Shown here in pieces: positions 36,603 to 45,361 of a DNA stretch of 64,000 nt. The stretch comes from Planctomycetota bacterium (GTDB taxonomy: Bacteria > Planctomycetota > SZUA-567 > H5-PLA8): NCBI GenBank assembly GCA_027493525.1, contig JAOSKN010000003.1, positions 310,001-374,000 of the forward strand. The letters run 5' to 3'. Every line of letters starts with the position of its first letter. Position 1 is the stretch's first letter. The translations under genes and the position numbers were made by a program. The notes under the pieces are model-generated. The model was given only the letters and a program-made list of their open reading frames with translations, did not search any database and was not told the origin of the DNA.

Positions 36603-38834
36603 CTATTTCAGCCTGACGGATATTTCCGTATCCTCATCGAGCTTTACGGCATGACGGGTTCCTCCGGCGAAAGGATCTCCGACCACAACCGTGTAGGCTG
36701 CGCAGTCGGTCCTTTGCGTCCCGTGGACCCGGTAGGCGGGCAGCATCGCCTTCGCCAAACCCTTACTATCCGTCTTCAGCGAAGCGGCCCCTTTGCCCTG
36801 GGCGTCTTGTACGAGGACCGCCTGGCCTTTCGAAGGAGCGCCGGAAGCGTCCAGGACTTTCAGCGTGAGGGTCCATCCGACCGTGTAGCTATGCTCGCGC
36901 TTCGTCGCTTCGATCCCGAATGCGAACCCCTCGCAGCGGTTGGAGTAGAACTCGATGTCCGTCGCCGTGGCTTCGTTCCATTCGTCCCACGAACCCATCC
37001 GCACGGCCTGCATGCCCGGAGGCGCATTGGGGGCTTTAATGAAAGTGTTGGCGTATATTTTATCGAAGCGCGCGGGTCCGTACCGCCCGCTGACCTGGAC
37101 GGGGGGAACATTCGAAACAACCTTATTGCCGAACCATTCGCCGCCGCTGTTGGTGCCTCCGCTGATGAAAAACGCGGTAATGGCCACATTGGAACCTTGG
37201 TCCTTCAGGTCGACGAAGATCTCGTTGTCGTGGATATAATTCGTGCCCCCGCCGCAACTGTAATGGAAGGCATAGGTAGCCGGTGTATAGCCCTTGAATT
37301 GCGGGTAGGCTTTTCCGGTGATGTAGATCTTGTTCTTGTAGACCCGGTTGCCCGCGCAGCGCTCGGTGTCCGGCGCCGTGCGCTTGGAATTATAGTCGCT
37401 GAGGCGAATGGCATTGGTGCTGTACCCGGAGTAGCGGTACTCGCAGTTGGGCGGGGACGTCTCGATCCTGAAGACGTTTTCGTAGACCTCCACATCGTGC
37501 CCGCCGCCGATGTAGATGCCCGACCCGATCGTGGGCTCGAAGCGGTTGCGATAGATCTTGGTCCCGGTATAGGGTGAAATGGAATAGTGATTCGTGACCG
37601 TCTGGGCGTTCACAAAGAGATTATCGTGAATGGCGGGACAGCTTCCCGAAAAATTGCCTTGGCCTCCCATGAACGCGCAGCCGGATACCTCCATGGCGCT
37701 TCCGACGCTTACGCTCGTCTCCGAGGTGTCGTGGCGATTGACGATGAATGGCGTGTCGACCTCGAAGCGGCAATTCCTGAGCGTCGCCTTGGCGATTCTC
37801 GCCGCGTTGGCGTTGATGCCGGCATTTACGATCTTCACGTTATCGAGAAGCACGGTTACTTCAGGCGCGTTCGACTGAACGCCCAGCGTACGGATGCCCA
37901 CCGTTCCGGCCTTTACGATTCCGTTCTTGATCGTGATCGTGCCCTTGCCCTTTACCATAGGCAGGCCGTCCACGGGCACGCCGGCCTGGGCGCCCGTCTT
38001 GTTATAGTCAAAGAAGGCGCAAGGATAAAACTTGACGACGTCGGCGTAGGTCGCGTATGGCTCGATGGCGCCGACCACCGCGATACCGGCATCCAGCGCC
38101 GGGCGAATGTCGCATTCGTCGATGAGGCAATCCGTTTCCGCCTTGATCCGGATCCGATACTTTCCGGCAGGCAAATGGTGCAGGTGCGCGAACACGACGC
38201 CGCCGCCTAATTCGGGATGATACTGCTCCTCCGGCGCGTAGACACGCGGCACCGAGCCCCCCTTGAATTCGCACCGGACGGGTTGGCCCTTTTCGTCTTC
38301 GACACGGATGGACACGTGCATCGTGTTCGTAGCCACCGCGCACATGGCATAGTAGGAACGGTTGGCAACGGGAAGCGTGATGAAGGGAGAAACAAGCTCA
38401 TCCCCGGCCTTGAGTTCGAGGATGCCCTCGCCAACCATGGGCCGAACGTTCGATGGAGTCGCCTTGGCTCCCGGGGCTCTCGAAACATCCCAGGCGCGCA
38501 GTCCCTCTTCAAAACCGTAATTGGGTACGTGCTCGTACGGGCCCGCGGCAAATGTGACCGTGTGCCCATTCAGATCGAGCGTGACGTCTTTGCCGAGGAA
38601 TAGCGCCGTCATTTCGCTGGAAAGATCGCGCATCAAGACGTAGGTCTTTCCGGGCTCAGCGTAGTAGCCGGGTTCTGTCACGGCCACCGCCCCGGGGGGC
38701 AAGTCCTTGACCGAAACGGTATCCGCGTATTCGGCCGAAGCCATTGCGCTTGCCACGGCAAGGATCAAGACCCATCCCACAGCATGGCTTGATCTAAGCA
38801 CCTTTTGGCTCCTTTCGTACATCCGGGAATCCAT
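36603..38834 (-). CDS. Secreted right-handed beta-helix (pectate-lyase-like) protein
   Basis: 743 residues. ATG at 38834 with AGGTGG just upstream; a second ATG at 38822 is possible. Signal peptide (VGWVLILAVASAMASA). Beta-helix strand repeats are plentiful: GTITIKNGIVKAG, VTVLLDNVKIVNAG, ATLRNCRFEV, KIYRNRFEP, DVEVYENVFRI, RVYKNKIYITG, YIHDNEIFVD, EFYSNRCEGFAFGIE. The C-terminal ~90 residues look like an Ig-like carboxypeptidase-regulatory fold (LTLKVLDASGAPSKGQAVLV). No catalytic residues identifiable. Base composition is visibly less GC-rich and codon use more relaxed than in neighbours, suggesting transfer. A role in polysaccharide binding or cleavage is likely. Confidence 0.82.
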   Translation of the reverse strand: MDSRMYERSQKVLRSSHAVGWVLILAVASAMASAEYADTVSVKDLPPGAVAVTEPGYYAEPGKTYVLMRDLSSEMTALFLGKDVTLDLNGHTVTFAAGPYEHVPNYGFEEGLRAWDVSRAPGAKATPSNVRPMVGEGILELKAGDELVSPFITLPVANRSYYAMCAVATNTMHVSIRVEDEKGQPVRCEFKGGSVPRVYAPEEQYHPELGGGVVFAHLHHLPAGKYRIRIKAETDCLIDECDIRPALDAGIAVVGAIEPYATYADVVKFYPCAFFDYNKTGAQAGVPVDGLPMVKGKGTITIKNGIVKAGTVGIRTLGVQSNAPEVTVLLDNVKIVNAGINANAARIAKATLRNCRFEVDTPFIVNRHDTSETSVSVGSAMEVSGCAFMGGQGNFSGSCPAIHDNLFVNAQTVTNHYSISPYTGTKIYRNRFEPTIGSGIYIGGGHDVEVYENVFRIETSPPNCEYRYSGYSTNAIRLSDYNSKRTAPDTERCAGNRVYKNKIYITGKAYPQFKGYTPATYAFHYSCGGGTNYIHDNEIFVDLKDQGSNVAITAFFISGGTNSGGEWFGNKVVSNVPPVQVSGRYGPARFDKIYANTFIKAPNAPPGMQAVRMGSWDEWNEATATDIEFYSNRCEGFAFGIEATKREHSYTVGWTLTLKVLDASGAPSKGQAVLVQDAQGKGAASLKTDSKGLAKAMLPAYRVHGTQRTDCAAYTVVVGDPFAGGTRHAVKLDEDTEISVRLK

Positions 38835-39394
38835 CCACCTGGAACTACGTAGTCTACTTGAAGCCCTTGGAGAAGCTATTTCTGCGCTATTCGGCTCTCA
38901 GGGCTTTTCAATGAGCGGATACTGTTTGAGTGGGTGAGTGTTTCGAGGGGCCAGGGGTGTGTCGGCGTTGAACGACGGCTTGGTGTTTCCAGGCGGATGG
39001 CCCCCATAACGCCGTTATTGGGGCGCCGCAGGCGATGGCAACTTCTGAAGAACACGCCACAGCCATTCGAGCTTGCGCCCGCATCGCCCTCCGCTCCCAC
39101 GGAAATGGCCCCTCGATCTCGCACATGCGGATGGGCGGGTGGAAGCGTATGGCCGGAAGCGCGGGGCGATGGGGCGCTTCAGGCGGTTCGCACGGGCCAC
39201 CGGCGGCGCGTGAATTGGGGATTGCTCGGCACGGGGCGCTGCGCCGGCGCGTGGCACGTAAGGAAAGGAGCGACCGCCAGGACGGTGGCGGTCCCGCCGG
39301 CAGGGATGCGGGCGCTCCGGCGCGCCCGCACTTCTGCTTTCATCTTTCGTGGCGCAGGGGGTAGAATTCGGGCGAGCACGGAAGCCCGAGCCGC
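38835..39394. other. 560-bp divergent intergenic region with two hairpins
   Basis: No convincing ORF. Hairpin 1 at about 39001-39020 (CCCC-ATAAC / GTTAT-GGGG). Hairpin 2 at 39272-39293 is a perfect 8-bp stem GACCGCCA/TGGCGGTC with a 6-base loop, about 100 bp before the STAND ATPase start. Neither has a T-tract in a direction that would end a known transcript, so an operator or leader structure is possible. Confidence 0.4.
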
Positions 39395-41737
39395 ATGTCC
39401 GACCACGCCGAACTCGACATGAACCTCGCGCGGCAGGCGCATCGCGAAGGCCGCCGCGAGCAGATGTGGTGGACGCTCCAGGAGATTGCCGCGTCCGGGC
39501 GGCTGGACCTGTGCCTGGAAGCCCTGCGCTTCATCCAGTCCTTGCAGCCCTTCGAAGAAAAGCACGCCCTGGAAGTGTTCGCGCAACTCAGCGCCATGAG
39601 CAGTTCCGATATCCGCACCGCCCTGATGGAAACCATCACGCACCTGGCCACGCGCGAACCGGAGAGCCGCACGCGGCTGCTCTCGCACCTGGTGGAATTC
39701 AGCCGCTACTGGGACCGCATGGGGCACCAGGCGGCGCTGAGCGGCAGCGCGGGGCTTTCCGGTCAGTGGAAGCGGATGGGGGTGTGGGAGAAGGCGATTC
39801 TGCGCGCGCTTTCGAGCGCCCAGGGCAGGCGCCCTTCGGCGCCCAGCCCGCTGAAGGAGATCTCGCAAAACCTGAGCATCTTCCAACCGCTCCTGCCGGA
39901 CATCGAACTGCGCCTCAAGCTGGACGGCTTCGTCGAGGCGAACCTGCTGAAGCGCGATACCTACGGGCGCTATGGATTCGCGGCGCGCGAGGATCACCAC
40001 TACATCGAGGAAGGCAGCGACCTGCTGGGGCTGGTTCGCGAGCACCGCGAGCAACTTGTCGGGATGATCTCGCTGGACAACTTCAACTCCTTCCGCAACG
40101 CGCTGAAGTCGCACAAGCAGATTCCGATGGAGCGCTGGCTGGAGTGCTTCGGGCTGGACAGCAACGAGTGGAAGGCGCGCGAGACCTTCGTCCAGAACAT
40201 CCTCGAATGGCGCAAGGCGGTCCTGGGCGACGCGCGGACCAAGGAACTGACGCAGGCCGCCGAACTCTTCGTCCAGGATCTGACCCAGCGGTTGCGCTTC
40301 GAGCCGCAGCAGAGCGGAACGTCGGACGACTTTCTTTACTTCACGGGGCGCAAGCTGGGGCTGCGCAACCCGAAACTCTCCCGCATGACGCTGCTGCTGC
40401 CGCGGCACGGCGCGGTGGATGAAACCTCGGTCAAACGCCTGGAAGAGTGGATCGTGCGAGAAAGTTTTTCGCAGCAGATATTCGTGATCCTCTCCGGGCG
40501 CCCGGACCGCAGCCCGCTGCGGCGCGAGGCGGAGGCGTCGGGCTACGACATCGTGGTGCTCGAGGAGCGGCACCTGATGGCGCTCGCCTTCGCGCCGCAC
40601 CAGGACCAGAAGTTCATGGACCTGGTGTTGGAAGAATGCGACCTGGAAAGCCTCTCGCCGTACGAATCCCAGGCGCCGGTGCGCGAGATGTTCTACGGGC
40701 GCGAAGGACTGGTGAAGGAGATCCTGCGCAGCCAGAAGGGCTACGCGCTGGTCGGGACGCGGCGCATGGGCAAGACCTCGCTGCTCTTCCGATTGCAGGA
40801 CGAGATCCGCAAGCGCCCCAAGTCGGAGACGATCTTCCTGGAGTGCGGCGGAGTGACGGACCCCCTGGCGCTGGCCGAACGCCTGGCGCACGGGCTCAAG
40901 TTCTCGTGGCCGCGTGGTTCGGCGCTTCCGGACTTCGACCGCGCGCTGCGGAAGTACTTGGATGCCTCGGGCAAGCACCTGTACTGCTTCTTCGACGAGA
41001 TCGACGATCTGGTCGCGGCGGGGAAAGACGGCGAGCCGCTCTGGCAGGTCTTCAAGTCGCTCTCGTTCGAGGGCCGGCTGACGGTGTACGTGGCCGGTTT
41101 CAGCGAACTCTTTTCGCGCTACCGCGATTACGAGTCGCTCTTTTTCAACTTCCTTATTTTCCGCCGCCTCAGCGCGCTGGATCGCAAGAGCGCCTCGTCC
41201 CTGATCGCGCACCCGATCGAGGAACTGGGCCTGCGCTTCGAGGATCCCGAAGTCCAGTTGAACTCGATCCTGGAGAAAACGAGCGCGCATCCCAACATCG
41301 TCCAGATCTTCTGCGACCTGCTGGTCAAGCGCATGGCGCGCCGGCGGCGGCGCGTCATCCTGGGTCCCGACATCGAAGAGACGGCGCGGCACACGGACTT
41401 CGAGGAGATGATCATCCGGATCATGCACTCGAACCTGATCCGCCCCGTCGAAAAGCTGCTGCTGCTGCTGGTCGCGTACTATAACCTGCGCCCGCTGACG
41501 ATCCCGCAGGTCGCGGAACTGCTGGCCGACTGGGACGTGAAGCTGCCGATCGGGGACATCTCCGCGCTGCTGGACCGGCTGGTGCTGTACGCGGTCTTCG
41601 AGGAGCGCGAGGGGCAGTACGACTTCGCGCACCCGTACTTCGCGACCATCCTGCGCAACCGCGACGTGGAATCGCTGATCACTTACTACTGCGACGAGGT
41701 CACCAAGGAACTTGGCGCCGCGACCCCCCGGGAGTGA
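39395..41737 (+). CDS. STAND-type P-loop ATPase with N-terminal effector/sensor region
   Basis: 780 residues. The N-terminal ~250 residues are helical and unrecognised, with a winged-helix-like stretch (LPDIELRLKLDGFVEANLLKR). At about 330-405 lies an alpha/beta segment (MTLLLPRHGAVD, QQIFVILSGRPDR, YDIVVLEERHLMAL) like the module before other STAND ATPases. Then comes the linker SPYESQAPVREMFYGRE and the ATPase: Walker A VGTRRMGKTS near 452-463, Walker B CFFDEIDD near 530, and sensor-like RRLSALDRKSA. The C-terminal winged helix is LRPLTIPQVAELLADWDVKL. No membrane helix. The next gene encodes an ATPase-kinase fusion, so the two may form a signalling or defence pair (inference). Confidence 0.82.
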   Translation: MSDHAELDMNLARQAHREGRREQMWWTLQEIAASGRLDLCLEALRFIQSLQPFEEKHALEVFAQLSAMSSSDIRTALMETITHLATREPESRTRLLSHLVEFSRYWDRMGHQAALSGSAGLSGQWKRMGVWEKAILRALSSAQGRRPSAPSPLKEISQNLSIFQPLLPDIELRLKLDGFVEANLLKRDTYGRYGFAAREDHHYIEEGSDLLGLVREHREQLVGMISLDNFNSFRNALKSHKQIPMERWLECFGLDSNEWKARETFVQNILEWRKAVLGDARTKELTQAAELFVQDLTQRLRFEPQQSGTSDDFLYFTGRKLGLRNPKLSRMTLLLPRHGAVDETSVKRLEEWIVRESFSQQIFVILSGRPDRSPLRREAEASGYDIVVLEERHLMALAFAPHQDQKFMDLVLEECDLESLSPYESQAPVREMFYGREGLVKEILRSQKGYALVGTRRMGKTSLLFRLQDEIRKRPKSETIFLECGGVTDPLALAERLAHGLKFSWPRGSALPDFDRALRKYLDASGKHLYCFFDEIDDLVAAGKDGEPLWQVFKSLSFEGRLTVYVAGFSELFSRYRDYESLFFNFLIFRRLSALDRKSASSLIAHPIEELGLRFEDPEVQLNSILEKTSAHPNIVQIFCDLLVKRMARRRRRVILGPDIEETARHTDFEEMIIRIMHSNLIRPVEKLLLLLVAYYNLRPLTIPQVAELLADWDVKLPIGDISALLDRLVLYAVFEEREGQYDFAHPYFATILRNRDVESLITYYCDEVTKELGAATPRE

Positions 41738-41750
41738 ACGCATCGTTCGC

Positions 41751-41870
41751 CACGGAGTCACGGAGGCACGGAGAAGCGCGTGAAGAGGGATTGGGTCTTT
41801 GCTTGCACGTGGCATGGCGCAGGAGAACGGGCCGCGCATTCCGCATTCCGCATTCCACGTTCCGCATTCG
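41751..41870 (+). repeat. Octamer and heptamer arrays in one gap
   Basis: CACGGAGT, CACGGAGG and CACGGAGA at 41751-41774, then GCATTCC three times, ACGTTCC and GCATTCG at 41836-41870, ending 9 bp before the next start codon. Similar CACGGAG arrays are frequent in planctomycete-type genomes (recalled). Confidence 0.7.
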
Positions 41871-41879
41871 AGGCGCTCC

Positions 41880-43952
41880 ATGCAGCCTAATCCTTTCGAT
41901 TGCCAGGAGCCGCTGCTGCCCGGCGCGGATGGCCGGCTGGCCGTCGAGCGCGGGCGCGAGCTCCGGCAGGCGGTGGGACTGCTGCATCGCGGCGGGTTCC
42001 TGACGGTCTCCGCGCCGCCGCGTTCGGGCGTCACGACCTTTCTCTACACCCTGCGGAAGCGGCTTCCGCGAGCGGCGTTCCTGGACCTCGCCAACCTTTC
42101 GTTCGCCGACGATCCGGCGCGCGAGGCCGCGCAGGTCCTGTCGCGCGAACTGAGCACGCGGCTGCCCGGCTTCGAGCCGCAGGCCGATCCGCTCAGCGTC
42201 GCCGATGTGCTCGGCGCGGTCACCGCGCACGGGGAAACGCTGGGGCCGGCCCCTGACCGGCTCACGGTGGTCGTGGACGGCTTCGACGCGTGGTCGGACG
42301 AGTCCGCGCGCAAGCTGGCGCTGGCGCTGCGCGCGGCCTACACCGAAGCGCGAACGCGCGGCGCGGGCGGGGCCTTCGCCGTGGTGACGGGCTCCTCGGT
42401 GGACCTGCGCGACCTGACGGCCTCGGGCCGCACCTCGCCGCTGAATATCGCGCAGCATCTTTTCCTCCCGGACTTTCAGGAGGCCGAGACGGCGGACCTG
42501 CTGCGGCGCGGCCTCGGCGCGGTCCTCGACCCCGAGGAGGTCATGGGCTGGGTCAAGTATGCCACGCACTGGTCGGGCGGGCACCCGTGCCTCGTGCAGA
42601 TGATCGGGCAGCACGCCTTCGACCTGCGGGCCAGCGGCGTAGGCGCCACGCAGGCCTTCGAACGGGTCTTGCCGCGGCTGCGAGAAGAGACGACCGACCT
42701 GCTGGGGCCGACGCTGGGCGTGCTGGCCGAACGACCCGACCTGCGCAAATCGGCGGGCGAAATCTATTCCGGCGCCGCCGTTCCCTTCGACCGCATCCAC
42801 CGTCCGATCCGCGAACTGCTCCACATGGGTCTGATTCGCGCCGATCCGCGGGGGTTCTGCAAGCCCCGCAATCCGCTCTTCGCTTCGGTCCTTGCCGCCG
42901 CGCTGAACCTCGACGCGAACGCGCCGGCAGCGGGGCTGTGGGACAGCGAAGCCTCGGGGCGCGTCACGCGCCCGCCGGGCGAGCCCACCATGGAGCTGCG
43001 CGAGCTGGTGCTCTCGGAGGAGGACAGCGATCCGTTCGTCGCCGAGCCCGGCGACACGACGGTGCCGCCGTCGCCGCCCGAGGTCTTCCGGCAGCGCGCG
43101 GTCAGTCCCAAGCCGCTGCGTCCCGACGCGCCGATGCTGCTGCCGGGGGCGCTCTTGGGCGGCTGCCGCGTCGAGAAGCGGATCGGGCGCGGGGCGATGA
43201 GCGAGGTCTACCTGGCGCGGCACGTCGCGCTGGACACCGACGTGGCGCTGAAGGTCCTGCGGCGCGCGGCACAGGAGGACCGGCGGATCGCGCAACGCTT
43301 CCTGCGCGAGGCCCGCGCGGCGGCGCAGCTCCGGCACGAGCATATCGTCCAGATCCGCAACGTCGGTCGCGACGGCGAGCATCGCTACATCGAGATGGAG
43401 TTCCTCGGCGGCGGGAGCCTCGCGCGGTTCCTGGGCTCCGAGCCGTACTCCGAGACCGAGCGGGCCATCGAGATGCTGCGGCAGGCCGCGCTGGGCCTGC
43501 AGGCCGCGCACGCCAAGGGCGTGATCCACCGCGACATCAAGCCGGACAACCTGATGCTCGCCGAGGACGGCAAGCTGAAGCTCGTGGACTTCGGCCTGGC
43601 CGCGCTGATGTCCCTGGAGGAGTCGCGGCTGACGCAGGAGGGGACGATCCTGGGCACGCCGCACTACATGGCGCCGGAGCAGTGGGAGGGCAACGTCGCC
43701 GACGAGCGTACGGACCTCTACAGTCTCGGCGCCACCTTTTACCACCTGCTCGCCGGGCGCCCGCCCTTCGACGGGAAGACGATCGTGGAACTGATCGGAA
43801 ACTTCACCTCTCGGGAACTGGTCCCATTGGACAAAGTCAACCGCGCGGTCCCGAAGCGGCTGGCGCGGGTGGTGGAGCGGATGCTGGCGAAGAACCCGAA
43901 GGAGCGTTTCGGCAACGTGGCGGACCTGATGGAGGGGCTGCGGCGGGCATGA
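41880..43952 (+). CDS. P-loop ATPase-like domain fused to a Hanks-type Ser/Thr kinase
   Basis: 690 residues from the ATG at 41880; the longer frame reads through the heptamer array and is rejected. The N-terminal ~330 residues form an ATPase-like domain. Its P-loop VSAPPRSGVTTFL lacks the usual Lys, and the Walker B-like strand is LTVVVDGFDAW; helices around SGGHPCLVQMIGQHAFDL match those of AAA/STAND proteins. A variable linker follows, then a complete kinase domain (about 425-685): IGRGAMSEVYLA, VALKVLRR, VIHRDIKPDNLML, VDFGLA, GTPHYMAPEQWEG. The kinase looks active; the N-terminal domain probably senses or oligomerises. No transmembrane helix, unlike classical PknB. Confidence 0.87.
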   Translation: MQPNPFDCQEPLLPGADGRLAVERGRELRQAVGLLHRGGFLTVSAPPRSGVTTFLYTLRKRLPRAAFLDLANLSFADDPAREAAQVLSRELSTRLPGFEPQADPLSVADVLGAVTAHGETLGPAPDRLTVVVDGFDAWSDESARKLALALRAAYTEARTRGAGGAFAVVTGSSVDLRDLTASGRTSPLNIAQHLFLPDFQEAETADLLRRGLGAVLDPEEVMGWVKYATHWSGGHPCLVQMIGQHAFDLRASGVGATQAFERVLPRLREETTDLLGPTLGVLAERPDLRKSAGEIYSGAAVPFDRIHRPIRELLHMGLIRADPRGFCKPRNPLFASVLAAALNLDANAPAAGLWDSEASGRVTRPPGEPTMELRELVLSEEDSDPFVAEPGDTTVPPSPPEVFRQRAVSPKPLRPDAPMLLPGALLGGCRVEKRIGRGAMSEVYLARHVALDTDVALKVLRRAAQEDRRIAQRFLREARAAAQLRHEHIVQIRNVGRDGEHRYIEMEFLGGGSLARFLGSEPYSETERAIEMLRQAALGLQAAHAKGVIHRDIKPDNLMLAEDGKLKLVDFGLAALMSLEESRLTQEGTILGTPHYMAPEQWEGNVADERTDLYSLGATFYHLLAGRPPFDGKTIVELIGNFTSRELVPLDKVNRAVPKRLARVVERMLAKNPKERFGNVADLMEGLRRA

Positions 43953-44204
43953 GGAAGCTGCGCGAGGCCGCGCCAATCCATGGCAACGGGAAGCTCAATT
44001 TCGCTTCCTCGCACCAGGATCAAGCGTGAAGCGCAGAGCTTCGGCTTCTAATTTTCATCTCAAACTGCGTGATAATTTATTTTCTTTCCGTTCAATCTTA
44101 ATACGCATCCCCTACCTTTTCGGCGAGACCTAAAGCAAGCGAGTGGAAGGGTTTTAAGGCCGCCGGCCTTGACTCCGCGCGCGCCCTCTCGCGAGGCGGC
44201 CACG

Positions 44205-45065
44205 GTGCCTAAAACACGCTATCGGAGCATCTTCATTTCCGACACGCATCTGTGCTCTCGCGATGCGCAGGCGGAGGTGCTGCTCCATTTCCTCAGGCAC
44301 ACCAAGAGCGAAAACCTGTATTTGGTGGGGGATTTCCTGGACGTCTGGCAACTGCGCCGGCGCTGGCACTGGCCTCAGGTCTACAGCAACGTGATCCACC
44401 GGATTCTCAGCCGCGTCAAGAAGGGCGCGAAGGTCGTGTACATCCCCGGAAATCACGACGAGTTTTTCCGCGACTTTTTGGGCACGCAATTCGGCGGCGT
44501 GCAGATCGTGCCGCGCACCGTCCACCGCACGGCCGACGGGCGGCGCATGCTGGTGATGCATGGCGACGAGTTCGACGCGGTGGTCCAGTGCAACAAGTGG
44601 CTGGCGCTCCTGGGCAGCGCGGCCTACGAGTACCTCGTCGCGGCCAACCGGATCTTGAACGTCGTCAGGCGCCGCACGCGCTTGCCCTACTGGTCGCTGG
44701 CGGCCTACTGCAAGCGGCGCGTGAAAAACGCGGCCAAGTACATCAGCCGCTTCGAGACCGCGCTGGCGCACGAAGGCAAGACCATGGGCGTGGACGGCGT
44801 GATTTGCGGGCATATCCATACGCCCGTCATCAAGAACGTGCAGGGGTTGCTCTACTGCAATACCGGCGACTGGGTGGAGAACTGCACGGCGCTGGTGGAG
44901 CACGAAGACGGGCGGCTGGAGATCGTGCATTGGCTGCCGCGGTATCTCGACGCGCTGAGCCGCGCGCACGGCCTCGAAGTGGATCCGGAAGACGAGGAAC
45001 CGCAAGTCGCGGAGTACGCGCCTTTCGCAACTCGAATCGCGCGGGGACTGGTCGCTGCCGAATGA
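44205..45065 (+). CDS. LpxH-like metallophosphoesterase (UDP-2,3-diacylglucosamine diphosphatase family)
   Basis: 286 residues from a GTG at 44205 with GAGG 8 bases upstream; an upstream TTG at 44169 gives an unsupported extension. Two-metal phosphoesterase motifs: FISDTHLCSRDAQ, YLVGDFLDVWQLRRRWHWP, VYIPGNHDEFF, VMHGDEFD, VICGHIHTP. The WQLRRRWHWP insertion is characteristic of LpxH/LpxH2-like enzymes that cut UDP-diacylglucosamine in lipid A synthesis. Assignment to LpxH2 rather than a general phosphatase is tentative. With the LpxL-like gene it supports a lipopolysaccharide outer membrane. Confidence 0.85.
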   Translation: MPKTRYRSIFISDTHLCSRDAQAEVLLHFLRHTKSENLYLVGDFLDVWQLRRRWHWPQVYSNVIHRILSRVKKGAKVVYIPGNHDEFFRDFLGTQFGGVQIVPRTVHRTADGRRMLVMHGDEFDAVVQCNKWLALLGSAAYEYLVAANRILNVVRRRTRLPYWSLAAYCKRRVKNAAKYISRFETALAHEGKTMGVDGVICGHIHTPVIKNVQGLLYCNTGDWVENCTALVEHEDGRLEIVHWLPRYLDALSRAHGLEVDPEDEEPQVAEYAPFATRIARGLVAAE

Positions 45066-45361
45066 GCGCCTTGCCCCGAATTGCGCTCCTTTTCGCGCTC
45101 ACCGGCGCGGGGTGGCGATGCGCACGCAAACGGGGGCCACCTGGACCTTAAAGAAGGACGTCTCCCATGGACGCCGACAAGTCCTGATGTCTCCCCATGC
45201 GATGCGCGGCAAGCAGCCCGCCCGCGCGCTCAGGAGTCCGTCGCGCGCGCGATCCTGGGGCGAAGCGTCGAGCCTCCGGATGGGCCCCGCCAGGATGAAC
45301 GTCCCGCGTTAAGCCTGAGTGCGGAGCGGCAGGCTGGGCTGGAGGAGTAGCACGCGAACGC
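45066..45361. other. Gap with a possible broken small secreted-protein gene
   Basis: An ATG overlapping the preceding stop (ATGA) opens MSALPRIALLFALTGAGW, which resembles a signal peptide but ends after 29 codons. Adding one G to the G4 run near 45108-45111 would continue it as GVAMRTQTGATWTLKK. The remaining sequence is not convincingly coding. Nothing else seen. Confidence 0.3.

Noticed and set aside
36588..37577. 329-codon plus-strand ORF opposite the beta-helix gene
   Set aside because: Antisense of a well-supported beta-helix protein with signal peptide and repeats.
39179..43976. Long minus-strand open frames opposite the STAND ATPase and kinase genes
   Set aside because: Low-complexity Arg/Gln/Val-rich shadows of genes with clear motifs on the other strand.
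45081..45350. 89-codon plus-strand ORF after the LpxH-like gene
   Set aside because: Composition like out-of-frame DNA, no ribosome site, no homology pattern.
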